Positions 16,797 to 24,920 of a stretch of DNA of 64,000 nucleotides are shown piece after piece. The first letter of the stretch is position 1. Each line of letters opens with the position of its first letter. Under the pieces are notes generated by a model. It was not told the origin of the DNA. It was given only the letters and a program-made list of their open reading frames with translations, and made no database searches. The stretch lies in assembly GCF_030418295.1 (NCBI RefSeq), contig NZ_JAUHQA010000001.1, forward strand, positions 2,666,001 through 2,730,000, in the 5' to 3' direction. Source of the stretch: Demequina muriae. GTDB taxonomy: Bacteria > Actinomycetota > Actinomycetes > Actinomycetales > Demequinaceae. The translations under genes were made by a program, and so were the position numbers.

Positions 16797-18026
16797 ATGA
16801 CAGCCGCGGCCCGCACGGTGGCTCCCCGCACCGAGTCCGTCCTCGCCGAACTCATTCGCCTCGCGAGGCAATCGTGGCCGATCCTGGCGGCCGGGGCCCT
16901 CGTCAGCGTCGCGTTCGTCGCGCTGGTGCCGGCAGGCCTGCCGTATGACGAGCCCGCGCATTGGCTGAATGTGCAGTTCTACCTCGACCACGGTCGACTG
17001 CCGACGCTCGGCGAGCCGGGAACGTCATACGAGGCGCAGATGGGTCCGTTCGCCTATGTGCTCTATGCCGTGGTCGCTGCGCCGTTCCACTTCCTCGGAG
17101 CCGAGACGGCGGCCTTCTACGCCGCCCGTGTACTCGGAGCGGCGCAGCTGCTCGTGCTCGCGGTGATGCTGGCAGCGGTCGCACTCCGCACCGTCAAGCC
17201 GCACCCGGGTGTGGCGCTCGTGGCCGCGGCGGCCGCGGTCCTGAACCCGATGCTGCTGGCGGTGTCCACCTCGGTCCAGAACGACACCCTGGCTCTCGTC
17301 TGCGGCACGGGTGCTCTGCTCACGGTGATCGTGCGCGGGCCGCGTCCGATGCGTGCGGCGGGAGTCGCCGGGCTTCTCCTCGGCCTCGCGCTGCTCACCA
17401 AGGTGACCGCGTGGCCGTTCGTGGTGGCGCTGGGGCTGCTCCTGCTGTGGCAGCGTCGCATCCGGGAGCTCCTCGTGATGGCGCTCGTGGCCGCGGCGGT
17501 GTCCGGCTGGTGGTTCGTGCGCAACATCGCGCTGTACGGCGATGTGACCGCACGTGCGGGCGTCGAGCGGGCCGGATACGACTTCCCGGCACTGCCCGAT
17601 GCTGGGCCGTTGGCACTCGCGAAGTCAGCAGTGACCTACCTCTGGCTGCCGACCGAGTACGTGCGCAACATCATCGCCGCACCGGCCGCCATCGAGGTGC
17701 TCGTCGCGGGGCTGACGCTCACGGTGGCCACGGGCGTGGTCGTGATGCTGAGGCAGCGTGCCGTCGGCTCGCCGATGCCGATCCTGGTGGCCGGGATCGC
17801 CATCGCCGCGGTCGCCGCCTGGATCGCGGTCGCCGTCGCGGCCCAGGCAGTCGCGTTCAGGACCGCCTACCCCGCGATGCTGCTGGTGCACGCTGCCTGG
17901 GGGGCCCTTGCCTTCCTCGGCACCCGTCGTGCCCTGGTCGTCGCCCTCGTCCCGCTCGTGGCGATCGACCTATGGTTCCTTGCGCACATGGTCGGTCTCG
18001 ACGTCGAGTCGATGCTGATCGGTTGA
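16797..18026 (+). CDS. GT-C fold glycosyltransferase (family 39 / ArnT-like membrane protein)
   Basis: 409 residues with roughly ten membrane segments. The first external loop has LPYDEPAHWLNVQFYLDHG, the Asp-Glu motif near the first membrane segment that GT-C enzymes use for catalysis, and NPMLLAVSTSVQNDTLALVCG is a typical second motif. These enzymes take sugar from a polyprenyl-phosphate carrier and transfer it outside the membrane. A DPM1-like polyprenyl-phosphate glycosyltransferase lies head-to-head at the 3' end, a plausible donor supplier. The last 57 bases overlap that convergent gene. Substrate unknown. Confidence 0.8.
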   Translation: MTAAARTVAPRTESVLAELIRLARQSWPILAAGALVSVAFVALVPAGLPYDEPAHWLNVQFYLDHGRLPTLGEPGTSYEAQMGPFAYVLYAVVAAPFHFLGAETAAFYAARVLGAAQLLVLAVMLAAVALRTVKPHPGVALVAAAAAVLNPMLLAVSTSVQNDTLALVCGTGALLTVIVRGPRPMRAAGVAGLLLGLALLTKVTAWPFVVALGLLLLWQRRIRELLVMALVAAAVSGWWFVRNIALYGDVTARAGVERAGYDFPALPDAGPLALAKSAVTYLWLPTEYVRNIIAAPAAIEVLVAGLTLTVATGVVVMLRQRAVGSPMPILVAGIAIAAVAAWIAVAVAAQAVAFRTAYPAMLLVHAAWGALAFLGTRRALVVALVPLVAIDLWFLAHMVGLDVESMLIG

Positions 18027-19124
18027 CCCGTCCTTTGAAGGGCGCCGGGGCGCGTAGACCACGAGCGAGTGGAAGACGAACCGCACGACGAACGCCACCG
18101 CGAGCGTGATGGCCGCAGCAGCGATGCTCTGGATGTGAAGGGCCTCCACCATCCATGCGAGCACCGGGATGCGGATGACGGCCTCGGCATTGTTGAACGT
18201 GAACGATGTGGCGAAGCGCGCCCACCACGGAGCGGCATGATCGCGCATGTCGCGGAACACGAAGCGGTCCTGCAGGAGGAAGTTCGTCACGATCGTCACC
18301 TCGGCGGCGATGATCGCGGCCACCAGATACGGCGCGCCCATCTGGATGAGAGCCGCCATGATCGCGAGGTTCGCCACCGCGCCGCCCGCGCCGATGAGCG
18401 CGAAGCCGGACATCTTGCCGAACCGGAGCGCGGCTAGCTGGGTGAGGAAGTGCACTCCCTGCCGGAGCGAGGCCTTCGACTCCCCCGCGAACCGTTCTTC
18501 GAAGACGAATGGCACCTCGGCTACGCGGAGCGTGCGCCGCGCCAGGATCTCCAGCAGGATCTTGAACCCTCGCGGATGAAGGCTCGCCCACTCCACGGAC
18601 CGTCGGTCGATCAGGAAGAAGCCGGTCATCGGGTCGGTCACCTGCGAGAGGCGACGCGGGAACATCGCCTTCGTGAGTGCGGTCGACGCGCGCGATACGA
18701 GCACGCGGGCCCGGTCCGCCAGTCCGCCGGAGGAGCCGCCGTCGAGATAGCGTGACGCGACGACCACATCCACGTCGCTCTCGTGGTGCTTCGCAAGGAG
18801 GGCACGGATCTGCTCAGGCGGATGCTGGAGATCACCGTCCATCACGACGCAGACGTCGGACGCAGCGGCCATGATGCCTTCCACCACAGCCCCGCCGAGC
18901 CCGCCCGTGGGCGCCTCGCGATGGATGAGCCTCACCGGCAGGGGCGCGGTGGCCGCGACGCTGGTGACGACCTGAGGCGTGTCGTCGGTGCTGTCGTCGA
19001 CGAAGATGATCTCGACATCGAGGCCGACGAGGGCCGTCCGGGCTCGACGCACCAGCTCCGCCACGTTGCCCGCCTCATTGAAGGTGGGCACGATGACGGA
19101 CAGTTCCACCGACTCGTCAGTCAC
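17970..19124 (-). CDS. Polyprenyl-phosphate glycosyltransferase with GtrA domain (DPM1-GtrA)
   Basis: 384 residues. The first ~230 residues are a GT2 dolichol-phosphate-mannose-synthase-like domain: LSVIVPTFNEAGNVAELV, IIFVDDSTDDTPQ, VVMDGDLQHPPEQI, SRYLDGGS. After it comes a GtrA-like domain of four membrane segments (from FALIGAGGAVANLAIMAALI), which flips or anchors the lipid-linked sugar. It probably charges undecaprenyl phosphate with one sugar. The start GTG 19122-19124 follows GAGGGGAG at 5-bp spacing; a TACGCT -10 (19148-19153) is upstream. The stop lies inside the 3' end of the GT-C gene. Confidence 0.88.
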   Translation of the reverse strand: MTDESVELSVIVPTFNEAGNVAELVRRARTALVGLDVEIIFVDDSTDDTPQVVTSVAATAPLPVRLIHREAPTGGLGGAVVEGIMAAASDVCVVMDGDLQHPPEQIRALLAKHHESDVDVVVASRYLDGGSSGGLADRARVLVSRASTALTKAMFPRRLSQVTDPMTGFFLIDRRSVEWASLHPRGFKILLEILARRTLRVAEVPFVFEERFAGESKASLRQGVHFLTQLAALRFGKMSGFALIGAGGAVANLAIMAALIQMGAPYLVAAIIAAEVTIVTNFLLQDRFVFRDMRDHAAPWWARFATSFTFNNAEAVIRIPVLAWMVEALHIQSIAAAAITLAVAFVVRFVFHSLVVYAPRRPSKDGSTDQHRLDVETDHVRKEP

Positions 19125-19147
19125 ATGCACTCCCCTCGCCTGGACGA

Positions 19148-19153
19148 AGCGTA
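19148..19153 (-). promoter_or_regulatory. -10 hexamer TACGCT for the DPM1-GtrA gene
   Basis: TACGCT on the minus strand, 23 bases before GTG 19124; leaves room for a short leader with GAGGGGAG. Confidence 0.4.
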
Positions 19154-19375
19154 GTCGCGCCGCATCCGCGTGTACATGGCGGGCAGGGCGTCGGTCGCGC
19201 GGCTGCCGCACGTGTGCCGAGCCGCACCCCTGGAACTCCTGGATGCGTCCGTGCGTTGACACCCCGTCGCATCATCTCCCGGTGCTGAGGGGAGTCGCTC
19301 GTTCGCGAGTCGCTCCTCGCGGCGTGGAATGCCGCCCGGCTCCGTCCGGCGCCATCGGTGAGCGGATCGACATCG

Positions 19376-19402
19376 AGACCCCGTGGCACGAAGCCTCGGG
19401 GT
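19376..19402 (+). other. Hairpin in the leader of the M15 peptidase gene
   Basis: GACCCCG and CGGGGTC form a seven-base-pair stem around a 13-base loop, about 70 bases before ATG 19470. Not followed by a T-run. Confidence 0.35.
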
Positions 19403-19469
19403 CTTGCGCCGTCCGGCCTCACCCCGCCGAATCGCGCCTGTCCCTGCTCCGAGCCCCCTCCCCCACCCC

Positions 19470-21143
19470 ATGCCTCGATTCTCCCGTTCCACCCGCGCCC
19501 TCGCTGGCGCCGTCACCCTCACCTGTTTCGGCATCGGCCTCGCCGGCGCTCATGGAGCGCACGCGATCGACACTCGCAACGCCGTGGGCGACGCCCGTGC
19601 CGCCGCGCAAGAGCTCGAGGTGAAGCGCGACGCGCTCGAGCAGTCGTTGAACGACGCCCACGGCGCCATGCGGGACGCCGGCGACGTGGTGGACGAGAGC
19701 CGTGTCGCCGCCGCAGCGCAGGCGCTCAGCTCTGCCACGCAGACCGCGACGGAACAGGCCGCGCGCAGCGGCGTCGTCGTGGACATCGCACCGATCGACG
19801 CCGATGACCTGGAGGCATTGTCAGAAGCCGCCATCGAGGCGGAGCTGGCGCAGGCGCGGATCAGCGAGCCTCAGGAGGTCACGCACGACGTCGACGCTCC
19901 AGTGCAGGACACCGTGCACGACGAGACCTCGACGCCACCCACCGAGCCGACCCCTGCGCCCGTCACCACAGCGACCCCCGACGCCGCAGACGCCGAAGAC
20001 GCTGCAGACGCCGCCGAGGGCGCCGACGCCTCCACGCCGGGTCCTGCGACCAGCGCCCTCGTCGATCTCATGGAGGAGGTCGCGGTGGCGCGGGTGCTCG
20101 CTGGGGAGACCGACAGCGCCGACGAGGCGCGTGACGCCGCCGACCGACTCGAGACCGCGTCCCAGGCGCTCGACGTCGCGCTCGCCGCGGTCGACGGCGG
20201 GGCGTCCGCGCTGTCCACTGCGACGATCGAAGCCGCCCACGACGACACCCTGGTGCTGCTCGACGGAGCGGTCGAGAGCGCAGACGAGGCGGCAGCCGAG
20301 GCGTCGCTCACGATCGCCGCCACGGAGGGTCGCGTCCTCGATGACGCCCCCATCGCCGCAGCCCAGAGCGCCCTCACTCTGCTCATGAGCGGGTCGGCGA
20401 CGGCGGCACTGGTGGATCGCGGCGAGCCGGCGCGGGTCGTGGAGGAGCTCGACCAGCTGGTGTCCGCACAGGTCGTGTTCGACGCGGCCATGGCCAGCCT
20501 GCGCGACACGCACGAGGAGTGGGTCGCCCGTGAGAACGCGTCCATCCAGTCACGCAACGACTCCCTTCGTGAGGAGCACGAGCGCGAGGTCACCGCTGCA
20601 CGCGCCGATCACGCCCAGGCCAACCGGGATGCCGTCGCCGCTCGCTCCAACGGGTGGACGGGGCGCCCGGTCGGCGTGTCCGGAACCAACGGCTCGTTGG
20701 CCTTCGACAGCCTGTGCGAGCTGGACTTTGCGCCCGGGCACCGTCTCCAGTGCGACGCCGCTCGCTCGCTCGAGGAGGCGAATGCCGCGTACATGGCGGA
20801 GACGGGACGACAGCTGACGATGACGGACTCGTACCGTTCGTACTCGCTGCAGGTGCGCACGCGCGCGCTGAAGCCCACGACGGCCGCCCGTCCCGGCACG
20901 TCGAACCACGGCTGGGGGATGGCCGTGGACTTCGACCGGCCGTCGGCGACCTGGCTCGCGGCGAACGGGCCTGACTTCGGCTGGGCGCACCCCACCTGGG
21001 CCAAACCGGGCGGAGTGAGGCCCGAGTGGTGGCACCTGGAGTATCTCGCGACTGACGTGGGAGCATTCGTGGCGCCGGACGCGCCCGCTCTCGAAGAGGC
21101 TGTCACCAGCGCCTTCGACCCCACCGAGGCGAGCCAGAAGTGA
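19470..21143 (+). CDS. Secreted M15 family D,D-carboxypeptidase (VanY-like) with long coiled-coil N-terminus
   Basis: 557 residues. The start at ATG 19470 gives a proper signal peptide (basic RFSRSTR, hydrophobic GAVTLTCFGIGLAGAHG, cleavage after AHA). Residues 35 to about 400 are very rich in Ala, Glu and Asp with long heptad-like helices and a Thr/Pro/Ala linker near 150-180. The catalytic domain is at the end: SNHGWGMAVDFD supplies zinc ligands His480 and Asp487, and EWWH supplies the catalytic Glu519 and third ligand His522. It should trim the terminal D-alanine of peptidoglycan stem peptides outside the cell. The helical part resembles a peptidoglycan-hydrolase spacer, possibly for wall localisation. 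Confidence 0.88.
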   Translation: MPRFSRSTRALAGAVTLTCFGIGLAGAHGAHAIDTRNAVGDARAAAQELEVKRDALEQSLNDAHGAMRDAGDVVDESRVAAAAQALSSATQTATEQAARSGVVVDIAPIDADDLEALSEAAIEAELAQARISEPQEVTHDVDAPVQDTVHDETSTPPTEPTPAPVTTATPDAADAEDAADAAEGADASTPGPATSALVDLMEEVAVARVLAGETDSADEARDAADRLETASQALDVALAAVDGGASALSTATIEAAHDDTLVLLDGAVESADEAAAEASLTIAATEGRVLDDAPIAAAQSALTLLMSGSATAALVDRGEPARVVEELDQLVSAQVVFDAAMASLRDTHEEWVARENASIQSRNDSLREEHEREVTAARADHAQANRDAVAARSNGWTGRPVGVSGTNGSLAFDSLCELDFAPGHRLQCDAARSLEEANAAYMAETGRQLTMTDSYRSYSLQVRTRALKPTTAARPGTSNHGWGMAVDFDRPSATWLAANGPDFGWAHPTWAKPGGVRPEWWHLEYLATDVGAFVAPDAPALEEAVTSAFDPTEASQK

Positions 21144-21218
21144 GCGCGCGCCGTTCCCCGGCCCACGCATCGGCCGTCCGCTGGGCGCGCTCGTCCAGTC
21201 GTGACAGCCTGACGGCAC

Positions 21219-21224
21219 TACCGT
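21219..21224 (+). promoter_or_regulatory. Leaderless -10 TACCGT before the DEAD-box helicase gene
   Basis: TACCGT ends six bases before ATG 21231. Confidence 0.45.
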
Positions 21225-21230
21225 AGAGCC

Positions 21231-23057
21231 ATGCCTTCTGACACGACCGAGCCTTCCGACACCGCGACGCCCGCTGACGCCACCACACCTGACGCCACCG
21301 CGGCGCCCGCCGACGCGGCCCCCGACCCTGACCGCCTCACCTTCGCAGACCTGGGGCTCGGCGCCTCGGTCCTGAAAGCGCTGAGCGCCGTCGGCTACGA
21401 GGAGCCAAGCGCGATCCAGGCCGCCACCATCCCGACGCTCCTCGCGGGACGCGACGTCGTGGGCCTCGCCCAGACCGGCACGGGCAAGACCGCCGCATTC
21501 GCCCTTCCGATCCTCGAGCGGCTCGACACCTCCAAGAAGAAGCCTCAGGCGCTGGTGCTCGCGCCCACCCGTGAGCTCGCCCTCCAGGTGTGCGAGGCCT
21601 TCGAGCAGTACGCCGGCCACAGCAAGTCCATGCACATCCTTCCCGTCTATGGCGGCCAGGGCTACGGCGTCCAGCTGTCCGCGCTGCGACGCGGCGTCCA
21701 CATCGTGGTCGGCACGCCCGGACGCATCATGGACCACCTCGACAAGGGCACCCTCGACCTCTCCGAACTCGCCTTCCTGGTGCTCGACGAGGCCGACGAG
21801 ATGCTCAAGATGGGCTTCGCGGAGGACGTCGAGACGATCCTCGCCAAGACCCCGGCGGAGAAGCAGGTCGCGATGTTCTCCGCGACCATGCCGCCGCAGA
21901 TCCGCCGCCTCAGCGCCAAGTACCTGCGCGACCCGGAAGAGATCGCGGTCAAGAAGAAGACGTCGACCTCGACCAACCTCACGCAGCGCTACCTAATCGT
22001 GTCCTACCCCCAGAAGGTGGACGCGTTGACGCGCATCCTCGAGGTCGAGAACTTCGAGGCGATGATCGTCTTCACGCGGACCAAGAACGAGACCGAGACG
22101 CTTGCCGAGAAGCTCCGAGCGCGCGGCTACACGGCGGCGGCGATCAGCGGCGACGTGGTGCAGGCGCAGCGCGAGCGCACGGTCAAGCAGCTGAAGGACG
22201 GCAAGCTCGACATCCTGGTCGCCACCGACGTCGCGGCGCGCGGCCTCGACGTGGACCGCATCTCCCACGTCATCAACTATGACCTTCCGATCGACACCGA
22301 GTCCTACGTCCACCGCGTGGGCCGCACGGGCCGCGCGGGCCGCACCGGCGACGCGATCAGCTTCGTGACGCCGCGCGAACGCCGCACGCTGGGGGCGATC
22401 GAGCGCGCGACCCGTCAGCCGCTCACGCAAATGCACCTGCCGAGCGTGGACGACGTCAACGCGACCCGCCTCACGCGTTTCGACGACGCGATCACCGAGG
22501 CCCTCGGCATGACGGAGCGCATCGATCGCTTCCGCGACATCATCGGCCACTACGTCGAGCACCATGACGTGCCCGAGGCGGATGTCGCCGCGGCTCTCGC
22601 CGTGGTGGCGCAGGGCGAGACTCCGCTGCTGCTGGACCCCGCGGCCGAGCCCAAGCGAGAGGAGTTCCGCGGCGGCAAGGACAGCCCGGGGCGCCCCGAC
22701 CGGGGAGAGCGCAACCGTCGCGGCACCTCCGGCCCGCTCACGACGTACCGGATCGCCGTCGGCAAGCGACACAAGGTCGAGCCCCGTCAGATCGTGGGCG
22801 CCATCGCCAACGAGGGTGGCCTCAACCGAGACGACTTCGGCCAGATCCGCATCTTCCCCAACTTCTCGCTCGTGGACCTGCCGGCGGAGCTGTCCCCGGA
22901 CACCCTGCGCAAGCTGGAGCGGACCCGGATCAGCGGGCACCTCATCGAGCTGAAGGCCGACGGCGGCGCTCCCGGGGGACGGGCCTCTGGTCCCCGGGGC
23001 CAGGGCGCGCCCCGGCGCGACCGGGATGACCGGCCGCCGCGCAAGCCCCGCTACTGA
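21231..23057 (+). CDS. deaD: DEAD-box RNA helicase, DeaD/CsdA type with DbpA RNA-binding domain
   Basis: 608 residues. After a low-complexity Asp/Ala/Thr/Pro N-terminus (about 35 residues) come Q motif and AQTGTGKT (Walker A), PTRELALQ, TPGRIMDHL, VLDEADEM, FSATMP, and in the second RecA domain VFTRTKNETE, VATDVAARGLDV and HRVGRTGRAGR. From about residue 505 a DbpA-like RNA-binding domain follows (YRIAVGKRHKVEPRQIVGAI), then a basic Arg/Gly tail. This is the arrangement of cold-shock and ribosome-assembly helicases. The start is ATG 21231, probably leaderless. It is convergent with tdk. Confidence 0.94.
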   Translation: MPSDTTEPSDTATPADATTPDATAAPADAAPDPDRLTFADLGLGASVLKALSAVGYEEPSAIQAATIPTLLAGRDVVGLAQTGTGKTAAFALPILERLDTSKKKPQALVLAPTRELALQVCEAFEQYAGHSKSMHILPVYGGQGYGVQLSALRRGVHIVVGTPGRIMDHLDKGTLDLSELAFLVLDEADEMLKMGFAEDVETILAKTPAEKQVAMFSATMPPQIRRLSAKYLRDPEEIAVKKKTSTSTNLTQRYLIVSYPQKVDALTRILEVENFEAMIVFTRTKNETETLAEKLRARGYTAAAISGDVVQAQRERTVKQLKDGKLDILVATDVAARGLDVDRISHVINYDLPIDTESYVHRVGRTGRAGRTGDAISFVTPRERRTLGAIERATRQPLTQMHLPSVDDVNATRLTRFDDAITEALGMTERIDRFRDIIGHYVEHHDVPEADVAAALAVVAQGETPLLLDPAAEPKREEFRGGKDSPGRPDRGERNRRGTSGPLTTYRIAVGKRHKVEPRQIVGAIANEGGLNRDDFGQIRIFPNFSLVDLPAELSPDTLRKLERTRISGHLIELKADGGAPGGRASGPRGQGAPRRDRDDRPPRKPRY

Positions 23058-23082
23058 CGGACCCGTCGGGATTCGAAAGGCG

Positions 23083-23134
23083 CGGGTGAGCTGACGGCCG
23101 ATGCGGTCGCACGCATCCGTGCTCTCGTCACCCG
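23083..23134. terminator. Nested inverted repeat between convergent helicase and tdk genes
   Basis: An outer stem CGGGTGA/TCACCCG (23083-23089 and 23128-23134) encloses a perfect inner hairpin GATGCG-gtcgca-CGCATC (23100-23117). It sits in the 108-base gap between two converging genes, so it may end transcription from both sides. No T-run is present. Confidence 0.4.
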
Positions 23135-23165
23135 GGCGGTCGGCTGAGATCGAGGCTGCAGGGAC

Positions 23166-23765
23166 TTAAGCCTCGGCGCCCACGCGCAGCGGCCCCACCT
23201 TCGCGAGATAGCACCGTCCGCACAGTGACTCGTAGTCGGCCTGCTGGCCGTCGATCGCCACCTGCGCGCCGTGGCTCACGAACTCGCCCCCCACGATCCT
23301 GGCGTTGAAGATGGCCTTCGACCCGCATCGGCAGATGGTCTTGAGTTCCTCGATCGAGTGCGCGATCTCCAGAAGCCGGAGCGAACCGGGGAACGAGCGC
23401 GTCGTGAAGTCTCCCCGCAGCCCGTAGCAGAGCACGGGCACTCCCCCGGTGACAGCGATCGTGAACGCCTCGTCGACCTGCGAGGGCGTCAGGAACTGCG
23501 CCTCGTCGATGAAGATGGCGTCGATCTGCGCCAGTGGCGCATGTGCCGTGATCGCCGCCTCGAGGGAGACGCCGTCCTCGAGCAGGACGTCCACCGGCCT
23601 TTCGACGCCGATGCGCGATGAGACCGCGCGGCCCGCCTTCGTGTCGACGCCGGGCTTGACGATCACCGGGCGTTGGTCCCGCTCCTCGTAGTTGTACGCG
23701 GCCGTGAGCAGCAGCGCGGACTTGGACGAGTTCATCGCCCCGTATCGGAAGTACAGCTTGGCCAC
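23166..23765 (-). CDS. tdk: Thymidine kinase
   Basis: 199 residues, the normal size for a type II thymidine kinase, which phosphorylates thymidine to dTMP in the salvage pathway. FRYGAMNSSKSALLL is the family P-loop, AIFIDEAQFLT the Walker B with the catalytic Asp-Glu, and the zinc-binding cysteines are in CRCGSKAIFNA and CGRCY; the lasso-domain tyrosine is in the ADYESLCGRC segment. Start GTG 23765 has GAGGA four to five bases upstream; the upstream open frame lacks homology. It is convergent with the helicase. Confidence 0.94.
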   Translation of the reverse strand: MAKLYFRYGAMNSSKSALLLTAAYNYEERDQRPVIVKPGVDTKAGRAVSSRIGVERPVDVLLEDGVSLEAAITAHAPLAQIDAIFIDEAQFLTPSQVDEAFTIAVTGGVPVLCYGLRGDFTTRSFPGSLRLLEIAHSIEELKTICRCGSKAIFNARIVGGEFVSHGAQVAIDGQQADYESLCGRCYLAKVGPLRVGAEA

Positions 23766-23864
23766 GTGAGTCCTCGTCGTCGTTCGCTGGCGGACCGGGC
23801 ACCGCGGCCGGGTCGTTCGTCTAGGCGACACCGTACCGGGCGCTCCCGCGCGGTCGGGCCCGGC

Positions 23865-24221
23865 TCACGCAGGCGTGCGCAGAATCGATGCCATCTTCTT
23901 GCCCCGAGCGACCTCGTCCACCAGCTTGTCCATCCAGCGGATCTGCTGCATGAGTGGATCCTCGATGTCCTCGACCCGCACACCGCAGATCACGCCGGTG
24001 ATGAGGCCAGCCGACTCGTTCATCGCTGGCGCCTCGGCGAAGAAGTCCCGGAGGCTCACGCCCGAGTCGATGGCACGCTCGAGTCCTTGGTCGTCATAGC
24101 CGGTGAGCCAGGTGATCACCTGGTCCAGCTCGTCCCGCGTGTGCCCCTTGCGCTCCACCTTGTTCACGTACAACTGATGGATGCTCCCGAAGCTCATGCC
24201 GTAGATGCGGTGCTCTCCCAT
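23865..24221 (-). CDS. DUF2200 family protein
   Basis: 118 residues, compact and mostly helical. HRIYGMSFGSIHQLYVNKVERKGHT and VITWLTGYDD are the conserved blocks of DUF2200, a family of small cytosolic proteins of unknown function. It also contains ICGVRVEDIEDPLMQQIRWMDKLVDE, which is well conserved in the family. Start ATG 24221 follows GGAGGCG at seven-base spacing. It stands alone between tdk and a divergent hypothetical gene. Confidence 0.88.
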   Translation of the reverse strand: MGEHRIYGMSFGSIHQLYVNKVERKGHTRDELDQVITWLTGYDDQGLERAIDSGVSLRDFFAEAPAMNESAGLITGVICGVRVEDIEDPLMQQIRWMDKLVDEVARGKKMASILRTPA

Positions 24222-24295
24222 GGTGTGCGCCTCCGTCTCTCCTCGAGCGTATCGCCGGCGACTGCGAGCCGCGCGACCGATGAGCGACGTCGCCC

Positions 24296-24301
24296 TACTG
24301 T
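24296..24301 (+). promoter_or_regulatory. Leaderless -10 TACTGT before the 194-residue hypothetical gene
   Basis: TACTGT ends six bases before GTG 24308. Confidence 0.45.
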
Positions 24302-24307
24302 GGACGG

Positions 24308-24892
24308 GTGAGCACCGACAGCGCTGACCACGGCGACCGCGCCACCCTCCTGTGGCTGCCGGTGGGCGCCGGCGGGCACGTGGTGGTTCACACCAGCGCC
24401 TGGTGGGAGCGCTGGCGTGCGGCCGTCGAGCGCCGGCCACCAGCGCCCCTGTTCCACGCCGCCTTGGAGTTCCGCCTGGACGGCGTGCCCTCCGTGATGG
24501 AGATGGCGCCCGCGTGGGGAGTGGGCTCGGGCGATCAAGGCGTCCTGGCAACGGGGCCGGTGGGTCTCGCGTGGCTGGGGCGATCGCGCTTCTTCCGCTA
24601 CGAGATCCGATGCTGGGCTCACGGGGTCATCCCCGATCGGGAGTGGGCCGTCGGCGACCCGATCGACCTGACTGGCGACGCGGAGACCATCGCTGGAATG
24701 CTCGCGTCGGTGGGCTCCGCACCCACGCTGACATGGGGCCAGACCGTGCCGGACACGGGAGACATGTGGAACTCCAACTCGCTCGTGTCCTGGGTGCTCG
24801 CGACCGCCGGCCTCCCCACCCGACATGAGCCACCCAACGGCGGCCGTGCACCGGGATGGGCGGCAGGCGAACACGTCGCGCGCCGGGCCTGA
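24308..24892 (+). CDS. Conserved hypothetical protein, possibly papain-like fold
   Basis: 194 residues, no signal peptide or membrane segment. The N-terminal half reads LLWLPVGAGGHVVVHTSAWWE, with a histidine after a glycine run; the C-terminal half has DMWNSNSLVSWVLATAGL and then EPPNGGRAPGWAAG. A central His and a late Asn/Ser-Trp helix are reminiscent of permuted NlpC/P60-like (YiiX/LRAT) proteins, but the catalytic cysteine expected in such enzymes is replaced by Asn/Ser here, so any enzymatic claim would be speculative. The start GTG 24308 is supported by a TACTGT six bases upstream. Convergent with the AarF gene (28-base gap). Confidence 0.72.
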   Translation: MSTDSADHGDRATLLWLPVGAGGHVVVHTSAWWERWRAAVERRPPAPLFHAALEFRLDGVPSVMEMAPAWGVGSGDQGVLATGPVGLAWLGRSRFFRYEIRCWAHGVIPDREWAVGDPIDLTGDAETIAGMLASVGSAPTLTWGQTVPDTGDMWNSNSLVSWVLATAGLPTRHEPPNGGRAPGWAAGEHVARRA

Positions 24893-24920
24893 CGACCGTC
24901 GCGCTCATCGACGGCTGCGA

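Larger units (their letters stand above)
19125..19469. other. 345-base intergenic region with direct repeat and hairpin
   Basis: No gene is seen here. It holds the minus-strand TACGCT -10 (19148-19153) for the GtrA gene, a TTGACA at 19256-19261 without a good partner -10, a near-direct repeat of GAGTCGCTC around 19300-19325, and a stem GACCCCG/CGGGGTC at 19376-19402 (13-base loop). The peptidase gene has no visible Shine-Dalgarno, so a structured leader is possible. I looked for the cyclic di-AMP riboswitch often found before actinobacterial wall hydrolases and could not support it. Confidence 0.4.

Noticed and set aside
19256-19284. TTGACA as a -35 for the peptidase gene
   Set aside because: No acceptable -10 lies 16-19 bases downstream.
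19260-19469. Cyclic di-AMP (ydaO-type) riboswitch before the wall peptidase gene
   Set aside because: A GCCGAATC stretch is present near 19436, but the other conserved blocks (the GGGG-AACC and GGGGTGAAT-like parts) are not found in the right order.
24308-24892. Cysteine peptidase (NlpC/P60-like) assignment for the hypothetical protein
   Set aside because: The segment that would carry the nucleophile has Asn/Ser instead of Cys, so the enzymatic claim is not supported.
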